From: CAYOHR01 sp964512145
Lineage (GTDB): Bacteria > Bacteroidota > Bacteroidia > Flavobacteriales_G > JALEGO01
DNA length: 64,000 bases
Assembly: GCA_964512145.1 (NCBI GenBank)
Contig: CAZEIM010000001.1
Coordinates: 62,001 to 126,000, forward strand
Direction of reading: 5' to 3'
Shown: piece by piece, positions 9,692 through 18,308 of the stretch
How the letters are laid out: each line of letters opens with the position of its first letter
Numbering within the stretch: position 1 is the stretch's first letter
Program-made: the position numbers and the translations under genes
The notes under the pieces: generated by a model
Database searches by the model: none
Told to the model about the DNA's origin: nothing
The model's input: only the letters and a program-made list of their open reading frames with translations

Positions 9692-10567
9692 TTATGCTTT
9701 CGACTTATTATTTTTAAACAACCAACGGAAGGATATTTCATGTGCATTAAGGTTTTGGATTACCGAATTATACTTATCAAATGAATACGTGAATGATATG
9801 TTTTTATGCTGTAAACCACCTAAAATCATAACATCAGCGTTTCGAAATCCTCCCCCAAGTATAAGGAACTTATATTTTAAAGATATACTCCCTCCGTAAA
9901 TAGAACTAATGTAATGATTAACAAAAAATACAGACGGAACTAATTTAAGTTGTGAAGATAAATTAACATAGTATTCAAAAAATGTATTTGTAAACAATCT
10001 TTCCCGGTAACTTTCATTCATAAATCCTATCTTAGGTCTGTTAATGTGATTAGAGGCTACAGACCATAAAAATTTATCTGAGTTTATCATAAACCCTAAT
10101 CCTATATCAAAATAAGTTTTACTCGTTTTAGAACTTAATATTGGGTCATTGGGATCTCCAAAAACAAGTTTTTCAGTATTTAGTTTTTTAGAACTTACCC
10201 CTACATTACAACCTACAGATATTGTGTGCTTTTTACTTAAGCTAAATTTTGGAGCATAAGCTATTTGATGACTTGTGGTATAGAGGGTATTCATTGAATT
10301 ATCGCGAATAAAATAATACCCGATACCTCCTTTTATTTTGCTAAAGGTATTATCTATTGAAATGAGTGTTGTTTGAAATCCATTTTCATAATTTGCCCAC
10401 TGAGATCGGTGTTGAGCATTTATTCTGAATTTGTCATAGGCTCCAGCCATCGCAGGATTTGAGTAAATACCGGCATTTTTATACTGTGTAAAATAAGGAT
10501 CTTGCGCTTTTAATATAGTTATGTTTATGGATATTAATGCACATGCTTTTAAGATTGATTTCATCAT
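9692..10567 (-). CDS. PorP/SprF-family T9SS-associated outer-membrane protein
   Basis: 291 residues with a signal peptide ending near 'ILKAQDPYFTQYKNA'. The mature start 'QDPYFTQYKNAGIYSNPA' and the following 'AGAYDKFRINAQHRSQW' are the hallmark of the PorP/SprF family: outer-membrane barrels that help secrete or anchor large T9SS adhesins (SprF with SprB) or belong to the PorKLMNP machine (PorP). Bacteroidota carry many paralogues, and this copy is not in a porKLMN operon, so it is more likely an adhesin partner than the core PorP. It follows the sigma/anti-sigma pair by 55 bases on the same strand. Confidence 0.88.
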   Translation of the reverse strand: MMKSILKACALISINITILKAQDPYFTQYKNAGIYSNPAMAGAYDKFRINAQHRSQWANYENGFQTTLISIDNTFSKIKGGIGYYFIRDNSMNTLYTTSHQIAYAPKFSLSKKHTISVGCNVGVSSKKLNTEKLVFGDPNDPILSSKTSKTYFDIGLGFMINSDKFLWSVASNHINRPKIGFMNESYRERLFTNTFFEYYVNLSSQLKLVPSVFFVNHYISSIYGGSISLKYKFLILGGGFRNADVMILGGLQHKNISFTYSFDKYNSVIQNLNAHEISFRWLFKNNKSKA

Positions 10568-10622
10568 TTTTTTTAGCTATAAAACGTATTCTAACCTAAA
10601 AGTTACAGGGACATAAAAAAAA

Positions 10623-11396
10623 TTAAAAACCTGTGTCTTCAATAGGGATAATGATTAAATCTTTTGATTTTTTATCTTTTTTCTTTTTTTTCTTTTGTTC
10701 TTTTTCAGATTCTTGAGAATTTATAGGCTTTGTTTTATTCTCATTTATTTGGTTTTGCTTGTTGGATTCGTCTTGTTTGTTTTCTAAAGATTCGGTTTTT
10801 TGAAGTTCATTATTTGGAATATTAATGGGGGGTTCTTTCACTTCTTTTTTAGGAATTTGCTGTAAGCTTTCTTTGAAAATATTTTTTTTTCGGGTTGTTT
10901 TTGTTTTTTCAGAAACGGAAATATTTTTTTCTTGTTTAACTTCTTCTTGTTTTTGTAGGGTATCTAATTTTTCTACATTTGTTATGACAAAGTTTTCTTT
11001 TTTTAGTTGTTTTATTTCTTTTAAGGGGTTTGTTTCTAATATTAATGAATTTTTAGATCTTTTAGAATAGTATTTTGTATCCATTTTGTCGTCAGAGGTT
11101 CCGGATAATTTAGGTATTAATAGTATTAAAAAAGTAAAAAACGATATAATTTCTATTCCTAATAAACCTAATTTCCAAATATTATTGGAGTTTGAGTTTT
11201 TTTCGATAAAGGATTTATTCTCAAAAATTATCGTATCATCATTGGGCACAAAAGATAGTTTCCATAGCTCTAAATCTTCTTCGGCAGAAGGATTTTGATG
11301 GATATATTTTTCTATCTCCTTTTGTTGTTCGGTAGAAAGGTTTCCTTCTACATAATCAAATAGATATTGGTCTATATTTTCTGATGTAATATTCAT
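10623..11396 (-). CDS. Putative anti-sigma factor (single-pass membrane protein)
   Basis: 257 residues. The start overlaps the sigma-factor stop by 4 bases (ATGA). The N-terminal part 'DQYLFDYVEGNLSTEQQKEI' and 'NPSAEEDLELWKLS' is the short helical segment typical of Bacteroidota anti-sigma proteins. No zinc-binding HxxxCxxC is present. One membrane helix is at about residues 73-95 ('LGLLGIEIISFFTFLILLI'). The remaining ~160 residues would be periplasmic; they are low-complexity Lys/Glu/Asn/Gln-rich and end in a run of lysines before 'DLIIIPIEDTGF'. Function is inferred from position and topology. The long charged tail has no recognised sensor domain. Confidence 0.72.
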   Translation of the reverse strand: MNITSENIDQYLFDYVEGNLSTEQQKEIEKYIHQNPSAEEDLELWKLSFVPNDDTIIFENKSFIEKNSNSNNIWKLGLLGIEIISFFTFLILLIPKLSGTSDDKMDTKYYSKRSKNSLILETNPLKEIKQLKKENFVITNVEKLDTLQKQEEVKQEKNISVSEKTKTTRKKNIFKESLQQIPKKEVKEPPINIPNNELQKTESLENKQDESNKQNQINENKTKPINSQESEKEQKKKKKKDKKSKDLIIIPIEDTGF

Positions 11397-11881
11397 GACA
11401 GAACCAATTTGTTTTTTAATAACTCTTTAATTTTTACTCTAGCTCTAAATAAATATACTTTTACTTGCGACTCAGATAATTCTAAAATTTCACCAATTTC
11501 ATCGTATGCATATCCTTCTAAATCTCGAAGTAATAAAACACTTTTTTGTATTTGGGGTAATTGTTGCAGTGCTTGATCAATTAAATCTTTCAATTGCAAA
11601 TCAGGAGCAAGGGTGATTTCGTTTTGTCTATAATTTCCTGCATGTGCTATAATTACATTTTTTCTTCGAATGTCGTTTAGTAATAAATTATGAGCAGTAG
11701 TATAAAGCCATGATTTTACTTTTTCAGGCTCAACTTCTTCTTTTTTTATCCATAACTTAGTAAAAGCATCTTGGGTAATATCTTTAGATAAATCATAATC
11801 TTTGGTAGATTTATATATAAAGCGATATAAGGCATCGGAATAATTTTGTACGGCCAAGTTATATGTTTCTATATTTATCAA
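11393..11881 (-). CDS. ECF-type RNA polymerase sigma factor
   Basis: 162 residues, sigma-70 family ECF group. Region 2 is 'DLSKDITQDAFTKLW' with the 'SWLYTTAHNLLLNDIRR' helix; region 4 is 'LPQIQKSVLLLRDLEGYAY' followed by the helix-turn-helix 'YDEIGEILELSESQVKVYL'. The reading frame has no ATG near its beginning. Translation appears to start at TTG (11881), because an in-frame stop lies 9 bases upstream of it. A -7-like TAATTTTG lies at 11927-11920. It overlaps the anti-sigma gene and is followed by the PorP-like gene, which suggests that this sigma controls a T9SS or surface gene set (inference). Confidence 0.92.
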   Translation of the reverse strand: MINIETYNLAVQNYSDALYRFIYKSTKDYDLSKDITQDAFTKLWIKKEEVEPEKVKSWLYTTAHNLLLNDIRRKNVIIAHAGNYRQNEITLAPDLQLKDLIDQALQQLPQIQKSVLLLRDLEGYAYDEIGEILELSESQVKVYLFRARVKIKELLKNKLVLS

Positions 11882-11919
11882 GATGCTTTTTTAACGAGTA
11901 TTTTTTAAAAAAGTTTCCG

Positions 11920-11927
11920 CAAAATTA
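11920..11927 (-). promoter_or_regulatory. -7 element for the sigma/anti-sigma/PorP operon
   Basis: On the minus strand this reads TAATTTTG, an exact match to the Bacteroidota TAnnTTTG element. It lies in the 52-base gap between the LamG gene and the sigma gene, 38 bases before the TTG start. The only -33 candidate is a degenerate CCTG 18 bases upstream. Confidence 0.45.
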
Positions 11928-11933
11928 GATTTT

Positions 11934-12743
11934 TTATTTACCACAACAGGCTGAAATATTGTGTAATTTTTTTACTTCAGAACTTGATAATGCCTTTTGG
12001 TATATAATAATATCATCTATAAGTCCGGTAAAATATTTTCCGATTATTAAATCGCCTTGGTCTTGAGCTAAATATAACGGAGAGCAATTAGCATTTCCAG
12101 TTGCCGTTTCCTGCAGTACACCATTTAAATATATGCGGTACACATCGTTTTCTTTTACAGCCACTAAATGATTCCATACCTTACTTAATTCTTGTATTTC
12201 TTCACAAGTATTGTTGTTGGCCCATATTGGGGTGTTTGTCCATACCGAATTGTTGTGACCAAATACAGCTCGGTTGCAATCATATAATCCTACCGACCAT
12301 TCACCTCTTCTGTCTGCGCAATTTAAAGTTTCGCCTCGTGAAATTAGAATTTGATATTGACCATTTCCATTATATTCACTTTTATACCAAAGAGAAACAG
12401 AAAATACATATAAATTATTTAAAAAGTTACTGGCAGAGGCTTGTAAATATTCATTATTTGTATGGTCAAATTTAAAGGCACAGTTGCTGTTTGAACTTCT
12501 GTCTTTAGAAGCTTTTGCTGAGGTTGTATTGTTTAGATGATGATTGTTTCCACTAAAATCCGATAAACTCCCCTGACTAAACGGATAAAAAGCTAGTACC
12601 CCATTTTGTAAATCGTTTGGCAGGCATTGTAATGATAAATCTTTATCTTTTTTACAGCTATTTAAACTTAATGTAAAAATAGTTGCTATGGATACAGTTA
12701 ATATGAACGTTTTGTTTTTAGTTTTTTTACTATTTTTTTTCAT
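11934..12743 (-). CDS. LamG/concanavalin-fold lipoprotein
   Basis: 269 residues. A long basic N-terminus leads into a signal segment and a lipobox 'LSLNSCKKD', so this is probably an outer-membrane or periplasmic lipoprotein. The mature part is a LamG-type jelly roll: 'GVLAFYPFSQGSLSDFSG', 'FSVSLWYKSEYNG', 'WNHLVAVKENDVYRIYLNG' and 'IGKYFTGLIDDIIIYQKAL'. The last is the canonical LamG ending, in which a new bound strand carries the 'iDDi.iy..aLs..ev' signature. LamG domains bind sugars or proteins; the ligand is unknown. It lies upstream of the sigma factor on the same strand but with its own spacing, so operon membership is uncertain. Confidence 0.85.
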   Translation of the reverse strand: MKKNSKKTKNKTFILTVSIATIFTLSLNSCKKDKDLSLQCLPNDLQNGVLAFYPFSQGSLSDFSGNNHHLNNTTSAKASKDRSSNSNCAFKFDHTNNEYLQASASNFLNNLYVFSVSLWYKSEYNGNGQYQILISRGETLNCADRRGEWSVGLYDCNRAVFGHNNSVWTNTPIWANNNTCEEIQELSKVWNHLVAVKENDVYRIYLNGVLQETATGNANCSPLYLAQDQGDLIIGKYFTGLIDDIIIYQKALSSSEVKKLHNISACCGK

Positions 12744-12881
12744 TGGAGTAGTTTTTTAATAGTAAGAAACCTAAGTGTATTTAAAAGTTACAGATGTATA
12801 AAAATTTAAATATTTTATTTTTCAGTAAATCATTTTAAACTATTAGTATCCTAAGGAAACTATAACATCTATAAAATAAAA

Positions 12882-13919
12882 TTACTTCATGATATCAAAA
12901 GATATTTGATGAATTCTTTCTTCTAATAGTTTCATCATTTCCCAAGTAATATCTAAATGTGTAACCATACGTAATTTTCGATTACCCATGGATGTAATTT
13001 TTATTCCTGTATTTTCCAAAGCCGATAAAAAAATATTTTCGTCTATTTCTTCTTTTATATAAAAAATGACAATATTGGTTTGTACCGGGATAATTTTTTC
13101 GATTATAGGCAATGATTGTAATATTTCTTCAATTTTTTTTGCTTTTTTATGATCTTCTTTTAGTCTTTCAACATGATGATCCAACGCATATATTCCTGCC
13201 GCTGCTAAATAACCAGCTTGACGCATTCCCCCGCCTAATACTTTACGAATCCTGCGAGCTTTAAATATAAATTCATTACTTCCTAATAATACAGAACCAA
13301 CAGGTGCCCCTAACCCTTTCGATAAACAAATGGATATAGAATCAAATATTTCACCGTATTTTTTGGGATCTTCTCCTGTTTCAACTAACGCATTAAATAT
13401 ACGAGCGCCATCCATGTGAAATAATAAATTATGTGCCTTGCAAAAATTACTAATTTCAACTAAATCTTTAAAGTCCCAAATAGTTCCACCGGCTCTGTTA
13501 CAGGTGTTTTCAGCAACTACCAACTTCGATAGAGGATAATGATAATTAAAGGAAGGATGGATATGTGCTTTTAAGTCATCAGCTTTAAATCTTCCGTCAT
13601 TTCCATGAATATATCTAACAGAGCAGCCGGAGTTAAATGCAATTCCGCCCCCTTCATATTGATATACATGCGAATTAAATTCAAGAATTACTTCATCTCC
13701 CGGATTTGTATGTGCTTTAATGCCAATTTGATTAGACATAGTGCCCGATGGACAAAATAATCCCGCATACATGCCAAAAATTCCTGCTGCCTTGTTCTCT
13801 AATTCTAGTACTGTTTCATCTTCTAGAAATACATCATCACCTACCTTAGCTTTTATCATATGTTCTAACATTTTTTCGGTAGGCTTTGTTACAGTATCAC
13901 TACGTAAGTCTATAATCAT
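12882..13919 (-). CDS. ltaE: Low-specificity L-threonine aldolase
   Basis: 345 residues, a fold-type I PLP enzyme that splits L-threonine or L-allo-threonine to glycine and acetaldehyde. Family markers: N-terminal 'DLRSDTVTKPTEKMLEHM', 'GDDVFLEDETVLELE', 'PSGTMSNQIGIKAHT', the substrate segment 'FHMDGARIFNA', and the PLP lysine in 'SICLSKGLGAPVGSVL'. Length is standard. Its ATG is only 21 bases from the ATG of the divergent subtilase gene, so the two 5' regions share a very small promoter space. Confidence 0.96.
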   Translation of the reverse strand: MIIDLRSDTVTKPTEKMLEHMIKAKVGDDVFLEDETVLELENKAAGIFGMYAGLFCPSGTMSNQIGIKAHTNPGDEVILEFNSHVYQYEGGGIAFNSGCSVRYIHGNDGRFKADDLKAHIHPSFNYHYPLSKLVVAENTCNRAGGTIWDFKDLVEISNFCKAHNLLFHMDGARIFNALVETGEDPKKYGEIFDSISICLSKGLGAPVGSVLLGSNEFIFKARRIRKVLGGGMRQAGYLAAAGIYALDHHVERLKEDHKKAKKIEEILQSLPIIEKIIPVQTNIVIFYIKEEIDENIFLSALENTGIKITSMGNRKLRMVTHLDITWEMMKLLEERIHQISFDIMK

Positions 13920-13928
13920 ATTTTTATA

Positions 13929-13936
13929 TATTTTTG
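13929..13936 (+). promoter_or_regulatory. -7 element 4 bases before the subtilase ATG
   Basis: TATTTTTG matches TAnnTTTG exactly. With usual spacing, transcription would begin at about 13941-13943, on the ATG itself. No TTTG lies 17-23 bases upstream, so the -33 part is missing or degenerate. Confidence 0.4.
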
Positions 13937-13940
13937 CTTC

Positions 13941-15536
13941 ATGCGAATGTACATTTTTTTGCTTTTTGCTAATATTCCCTTTCAGATATTATATTCCAAT
14001 CAATATTATTGGGTACACTTTAAAGATAAACATCAAGTAAATTTTAATCCTTATGAGTATTTTCACCCTAAAGCCATTGAGCGAAGATTAAAGCACGGTA
14101 TTAGTTTATATGATAGTACTGATTTTCCTTTACAAGAGAATTATGTTAGAGTGGTTTCTGAGTTATCTGATTCTTTGTTGGCAGAAAGTAGGTGGTTAAA
14201 TGCTGTTGCTATTTTAACAAACGAACAAAATATTAAACGAATAGAACAACTTCCCTTTGTTAAAAACGTCCAAAAGTATTCTGTTGAAACTTCTTTTTTG
14301 TTAAAAGCGGATAAAAATTTTGTTGAAAAAATAGATGTGAATTTATTAAAGGATCAAACTAGTCATTTACAAGCAAAAGAATTTCATACAAGAGATGTAT
14401 ATGGTAAAAATATTCGTATTGCAGTTTTTGATGCAGGTTTTCCGGGGGTTGACCAGTTGCCCTATTTTAAGCATCTAAAAAATAAAATTGTTAAAACGTA
14501 CGATTTTGCCCGAAAAAAAGATTTTGTGTATGCACATGATAATCATGGCACATCGGTATTATCTTGTATTGCAGGTGTACATGATACGATACCTATTGGT
14601 TTAGCTACCCAAGCATCTTTTTTATTGGCGATAACTGAATATTCAAAACGAGAGCCTTTTTCGGAAGAAAAGAACTGGTTATTAGCTGCCGAATGGGCAG
14701 ATAAAAATGGTGCGGATATTATAAACAGTTCTTTAGGATATACGCATCAACGATATTTTACAAACCAAATGGATGGTAACACCAGTTTGGTTTCAAAAGC
14801 GGCAAAAATGGCTTTTGAAAAAGGAATGTTAGTGGTAAATGCAGCCGGAAATGATGGTGATAAAGATTGGAAAATCATTGGAACTCCTGCGGATGTTGAT
14901 TGTGTATTAAGTGTGGGAGGAATTGATCCATATACACAATATAAAATTAGCTTTTCATCTTTTGGACCAAGCATTCAAAAGAAAATTAAACCTAATGTTT
15001 GTGCTTTTGGGCAAGTAATTGCGGCAAATGAACATAATCTACACGAAACATTCGGAACTTCTTTTGCTTCCCCTTTAATTGCTGGGTTTGCAGCATGTGT
15101 TTTGCAAATGGATACTACACTTACTAACGCCCAATTGTTTCAAAAAATTCAACAATCTGCTACATTATATCCATATTACGATTATGCTCACGGCTATGGA
15201 GTGCCTCAAGCATCTTTTTTCTTTTCTACCAAATTAGATTCTTTAAAAACTTTTACAACCTATATTGAAAATGAAATGTTACAGGTTCAAGTGTTAGATG
15301 ATTTTATGCCATCTGATACGTTTAATAATATGTATGAGGCTGTGAAATCTTCCATTTCAAATCATCAATATATGTATGTTCATGTAGAAAATACCGATGG
15401 ATATTTAAGGCGATATTTTTTAGTGGATGTGTATAAAAAAAATGCCTTGGAAATTCCTTTAAATGACATACAAAAAGGAGAAACTATTAGAATACATTAC
15501 CAAGGATATACCTACACATACAAACATGTTATATGA
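13941..15536 (+). CDS. S8-family (subtilisin-like) serine peptidase
   Basis: 531 residues with a short signal peptide. The N-terminal ~130 residues ('YYWVHFKDKHQVNFNPYEYF', 'AIERRLKHGISLYDSTDFPL') form the inhibitor-like prodomain seen in Bacteroidota secreted subtilases. The triad is complete: Asp in 'IRIAVFDAGFPGVDQ' (about residue 160), His in 'AHDNHGTSVLSCIAG' (about 200) and Ser in 'FGTSFASPLIAGFAA' (about 375). The oxyanion Asn is in 'VVNAAGNDGD'. About 120 C-terminal residues follow, without a clear T9SS domain. Its last 4 bases overlap the next gene (ATGA). Confidence 0.93.
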   Translation: MRMYIFLLFANIPFQILYSNQYYWVHFKDKHQVNFNPYEYFHPKAIERRLKHGISLYDSTDFPLQENYVRVVSELSDSLLAESRWLNAVAILTNEQNIKRIEQLPFVKNVQKYSVETSFLLKADKNFVEKIDVNLLKDQTSHLQAKEFHTRDVYGKNIRIAVFDAGFPGVDQLPYFKHLKNKIVKTYDFARKKDFVYAHDNHGTSVLSCIAGVHDTIPIGLATQASFLLAITEYSKREPFSEEKNWLLAAEWADKNGADIINSSLGYTHQRYFTNQMDGNTSLVSKAAKMAFEKGMLVVNAAGNDGDKDWKIIGTPADVDCVLSVGGIDPYTQYKISFSSFGPSIQKKIKPNVCAFGQVIAANEHNLHETFGTSFASPLIAGFAACVLQMDTTLTNAQLFQKIQQSATLYPYYDYAHGYGVPQASFFFSTKLDSLKTFTTYIENEMLQVQVLDDFMPSDTFNNMYEAVKSSISNHQYMYVHVENTDGYLRRYFLVDVYKKNALEIPLNDIQKGETIRIHYQGYTYTYKHVI

Positions 15537-16255
15537 ATATTTCTATCAAATATTTTTTTTTTAGCGCAATATTATTTTTTTTAATTTTTGTTGTTAAATC
15601 CCGAGACATAATATTTCAAGAGGAGGTAAATATTCCAGATTCATCTGATTATAATTTTGGATTGAATGGAAAAAATTATGTGCATTTTTTACTGCAATAT
15701 GGTGTTTTATTTGGATCTACATCAAACAACGATTTAAGTTCTTTACATAAATTTTCTTCGAGCACTTTTGGATTGGGGTTAAGATATAAGCGTAAACTTA
15801 CTAATTATATTGACCTAACCGGAGATTTTTTATATGTAAACAATACTTTTCGCTTTAAACAAGATACTATTAAAACATTTCCTAGTATTGGGGTTCACAA
15901 TAAAGAGTTTTTATTATTTAATAATTTGCTACTAAATAGTGCACTTCGAATTAATTTTAATAAAAGAGGAAATATCATTCGAAATTACATGGATGTTGGA
16001 GTATTGGGTGAATTTTCTTTTTCTGTAGTGCATGAGTATATTGATAAAAATGTACATCCTTTGGCAGGTAAAACAATGGTTAGAAATTACCGGTTAAAAT
16101 ACATTAACCCGTGGCAATACAGTGCTTTTTTAAGAGTTGGATTTAAAAAAATTAGTGTGTTTGCACAATATAGGGTTTCTAATATTATGAAATCATCTTA
16201 TTTGTTTCCTGAGTTACCTAGATATAAAGCAGGTATAGAATTAGGATTATTTTAA
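15533..16255 (+). CDS. Hypothetical protein, probable outer-membrane beta-barrel
   Basis: 240 residues, no named family recognised. The N-terminus 'ISIKYFFFSAILFFLIFVV' is a signal sequence or anchor. The rest alternates polar and aromatic/hydrophobic residues in short strands ('FGLGLRYKRKLTNYIDLTG', 'FLRVGFKKISVFAQYRVSN') and ends 'AGIELGLF', with a C-terminal Phe as in outer-membrane barrels. It overlaps the subtilase gene by 4 bases and sits 4 bases before tsaE, so it belongs to the same transcript. A role alongside the secreted peptidase is possible but not shown. Confidence 0.6.
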   Translation: MNISIKYFFFSAILFFLIFVVKSRDIIFQEEVNIPDSSDYNFGLNGKNYVHFLLQYGVLFGSTSNNDLSSLHKFSSSTFGLGLRYKRKLTNYIDLTGDFLYVNNTFRFKQDTIKTFPSIGVHNKEFLLFNNLLLNSALRINFNKRGNIIRNYMDVGVLGEFSFSVVHEYIDKNVHPLAGKTMVRNYRLKYINPWQYSAFLRVGFKKISVFAQYRVSNIMKSSYLFPELPRYKAGIELGLF

Positions 16256-16259
16256 ATAT

Positions 16260-16682
16260 ATGGAATATATACTTTCAAATATTTCTCAACTACCAGAACT
16301 AAGTAAAGAAATATTTAAGTTACAAAATCAAGGAGTGTATTTATTTTGGGGGAATTTAGGAGCAGGAAAAACAACGCTCATTAAACAATTATGTAAGGAC
16401 TTGAGGATTGATGATCATGTTTCGAGTCCAACATTTAGTATATTTCAAGAATACATAGGTAATAATTCTGTTAAAGTATTACATGCAGATTTATACAGAA
16501 TAAAGGATCATCGGGAATTACTTGATTTAGGTTGGTACGATTTGTTGGAAGATCATACGTATATTTTTATTGAGTGGCCAGAAATTGCACTTGGTCATTT
16601 GCCCGATTCTTATTTGGAAATTAAAATAAACAAGGAGCCACTTACGGATATACGAAATGTTTCTTTATCTTTGGTTGTATAA
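16260..16682 (+). CDS. tsaE: tRNA threonylcarbamoyladenosine biosynthesis ATPase TsaE
   Basis: 140 residues. The P-loop 'WGNLGAGKTTLIKQL' is at about residues 31-45, followed by 'VSSPTFSIFQEY', 'LHADLYRI' and 'FIEWPE', the TsaE signature. TsaE is the ATPase that drives the TsaB-TsaD-TsaE complex, which transfers threonylcarbamoyl to A37 of ANN-decoding tRNAs. The substrate maker TsaC/Sua5 is found at 36053-36997 in this window, but with an in-frame stop. tsaE starts 4 bases after the preceding gene and is followed after 21 bases by ald, a common Bacteroidota order. Confidence 0.96.
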   Translation: MEYILSNISQLPELSKEIFKLQNQGVYLFWGNLGAGKTTLIKQLCKDLRIDDHVSSPTFSIFQEYIGNNSVKVLHADLYRIKDHRELLDLGWYDLLEDHTYIFIEWPEIALGHLPDSYLEIKINKEPLTDIRNVSLSLVV

Positions 16683-16703
16683 AAAGCTTATATTATTGAT
16701 GCT

Positions 16704-17918
16704 ATGATTACCAGTTCAGATGCTTTTAAGTCCTTTAAAGGATCTTTATTACCACAGGAAGAAATGTTGGAAGTTCAGGTTCGAAAAGGAAAGTTATTTA
16801 TAGGAATCCCAAAAGAAATATCATTTCAAGAGAGTAGGGTAGCTTTAGGTCCATCTTCTGTAGGATTATTAGTTAATAATGGACATAAAGTAGTGATACA
16901 AAGAGGAGCAGGAGAAGGGGCGAATTTTTCAGATAAAGACTACAGCGAAGCTGGTGCTGAGGTAGTAGAGGATGCACAGGCAGTTTACAAAGCCGATTTA
17001 ATTATAAAAGTGGCTCCACCTTCTATTGAAGAAATAGAATTATTACATAAAAATCAACTATTAATTTCTGCTTTGCAATTAGCAACCAGAAATGCTGATT
17101 ATTTTAAAAAACTTACTTCCAAAAAGGTAACAGCTATTGCTTGGGATTTTATAAAAGATGAAGCCGGAATACTTCAGGTTGTTCGAGCTATGGGAGAAAT
17201 TGCTGGAACTACGGCTATATTAATTGCTTCTGATTATTTATCCAAATCTAAAAACGGCTTGGGCTTAATGTTAGGAGGAATTACTGGTGTAGCACCAACA
17301 TCGGTAGTAATTTTAGGAGCCGGTAGCGTAGGTGAGAATGCTGCTCGTGCTGCCTTAGGTTTAGGCGCCAGTGTGAAGGTTTTTGATAACTCTATCTATA
17401 AATTAAAAAGATTGCAAGATTCCATTGGGCATAAAATATTTACTTCTACGCTTCAGCCCAAAGACTTAATAAAGGCTTTAAAAAGAGCTGATGTTGTAAT
17501 TGGAGCATTAAAAGCTCCTGCAGGAAGAACTCCGTGCATTGTTTCGGAAGAAATGGTTCAAGAAATGAAAGAAGGAACGGTTGTTATTGATGTAAGTATT
17601 GATCAAGGAGGTTGTTTTGAAACATCAAAAGTTACAGATCACAATAAACCAGCATTTACCAAGTATGGTGTAATACACTATTGTGTGCCAAACATTGCTT
17701 CAGCTGTTTCTAGAACAGCCTCTATTGCATTGAGTAATATTTTTGCTCCAGTTTTACTTAGTATTGGCGAAGAAGGCGGATTGGATCAATTAATAAGAAA
17801 AAGCATAGGACTACGTAATGGTGTATATATGTATAAAGGGGTTTTAACCCATAAAGACATTGGCAATAATTTTAAACTCTCTTATAAGGATATTAATTTA
17901 TTGTTTCCTTTATTGTAA
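16704..17918 (+). CDS. ald: Alanine dehydrogenase
   Basis: 404 residues, NAD-dependent oxidative deamination of alanine to pyruvate and ammonia (or the reverse). Markers: 'IGIPKEISFQESRVALGPSS', 'NGHKVVIQRGAGEGANFSD', the catalytic lysine/histidine region around 'LIIKVAPPSIEEIELL', and the Rossmann loop 'VILGAGSVGENAARAALGLG'. The N-terminal ~30 residues before the core are typical of the Bacteroidota form. A pyridine nucleotide transhydrogenase alpha subunit is a related alternative, but its length and the single-chain layout favour Ald. It abuts the next gene without a gap. Confidence 0.9.
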   Translation: MITSSDAFKSFKGSLLPQEEMLEVQVRKGKLFIGIPKEISFQESRVALGPSSVGLLVNNGHKVVIQRGAGEGANFSDKDYSEAGAEVVEDAQAVYKADLIIKVAPPSIEEIELLHKNQLLISALQLATRNADYFKKLTSKKVTAIAWDFIKDEAGILQVVRAMGEIAGTTAILIASDYLSKSKNGLGLMLGGITGVAPTSVVILGAGSVGENAARAALGLGASVKVFDNSIYKLKRLQDSIGHKIFTSTLQPKDLIKALKRADVVIGALKAPAGRTPCIVSEEMVQEMKEGTVVIDVSIDQGGCFETSKVTDHNKPAFTKYGVIHYCVPNIASAVSRTASIALSNIFAPVLLSIGEEGGLDQLIRKSIGLRNGVYMYKGVLTHKDIGNNFKLSYKDINLLFPLL

Positions 17919-18308
17919 ATGTGGCGCAGGGTTAGAATTTATTTATTGGGTGTTTTTTTAGGAACTCTGTTTGTGTATTTCTTTTTAATACGAGGAAAAG
18001 ACAGAAATTTTTCTTTTTGGTTTCCTTCCAATAGAATCATCGAGGAAATTCAAACCAAAAAAATGAATGTGACTCCGCGTGCTTTTTGTATGTTGACTTG
18101 TATGCAAACAGACACTTCCAATATTAAGCCATTGCTAAAAAATGCCACTATTGATTTTTCTAAAAGTTTACCCAGAAATACCCCAAAAACCTACTATTTA
18201 AGTTTACAAAACATGCACATTTGGGTTGAAGTAAATAAAAATAATTCAACCTTACTGAACGTTTTTCCTGTGTCGGATACCCTGAAATGCGATTGCAATG
18301 TTAAATAA
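17919..18308 (+). CDS. DUF4258-like small membrane-anchored protein
   Basis: 129 residues. An N-terminal membrane segment at about residues 6-24 ('RIYLLGVFLGTLFVYFFLI') is followed by 'NRIIEEIQTKKMNVTPRAFC' and a Cys-containing end 'DTLKCDCNVK'. The pattern (helix with Cys pair, strands, terminal C-D-C) resembles DUF4258 proteins that often follow ald in Bacteroidota. I recognise this by pattern only; no function is known to me. The ATG starts directly after the ald stop, and the end overlaps aroB by 11 bases, so it is translationally coupled on both sides. Confidence 0.62.
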   Translation: MWRRVRIYLLGVFLGTLFVYFFLIRGKDRNFSFWFPSNRIIEEIQTKKMNVTPRAFCMLTCMQTDTSNIKPLLKNATIDFSKSLPRNTPKTYYLSLQNMHIWVEVNKNNSTLLNVFPVSDTLKCDCNVK

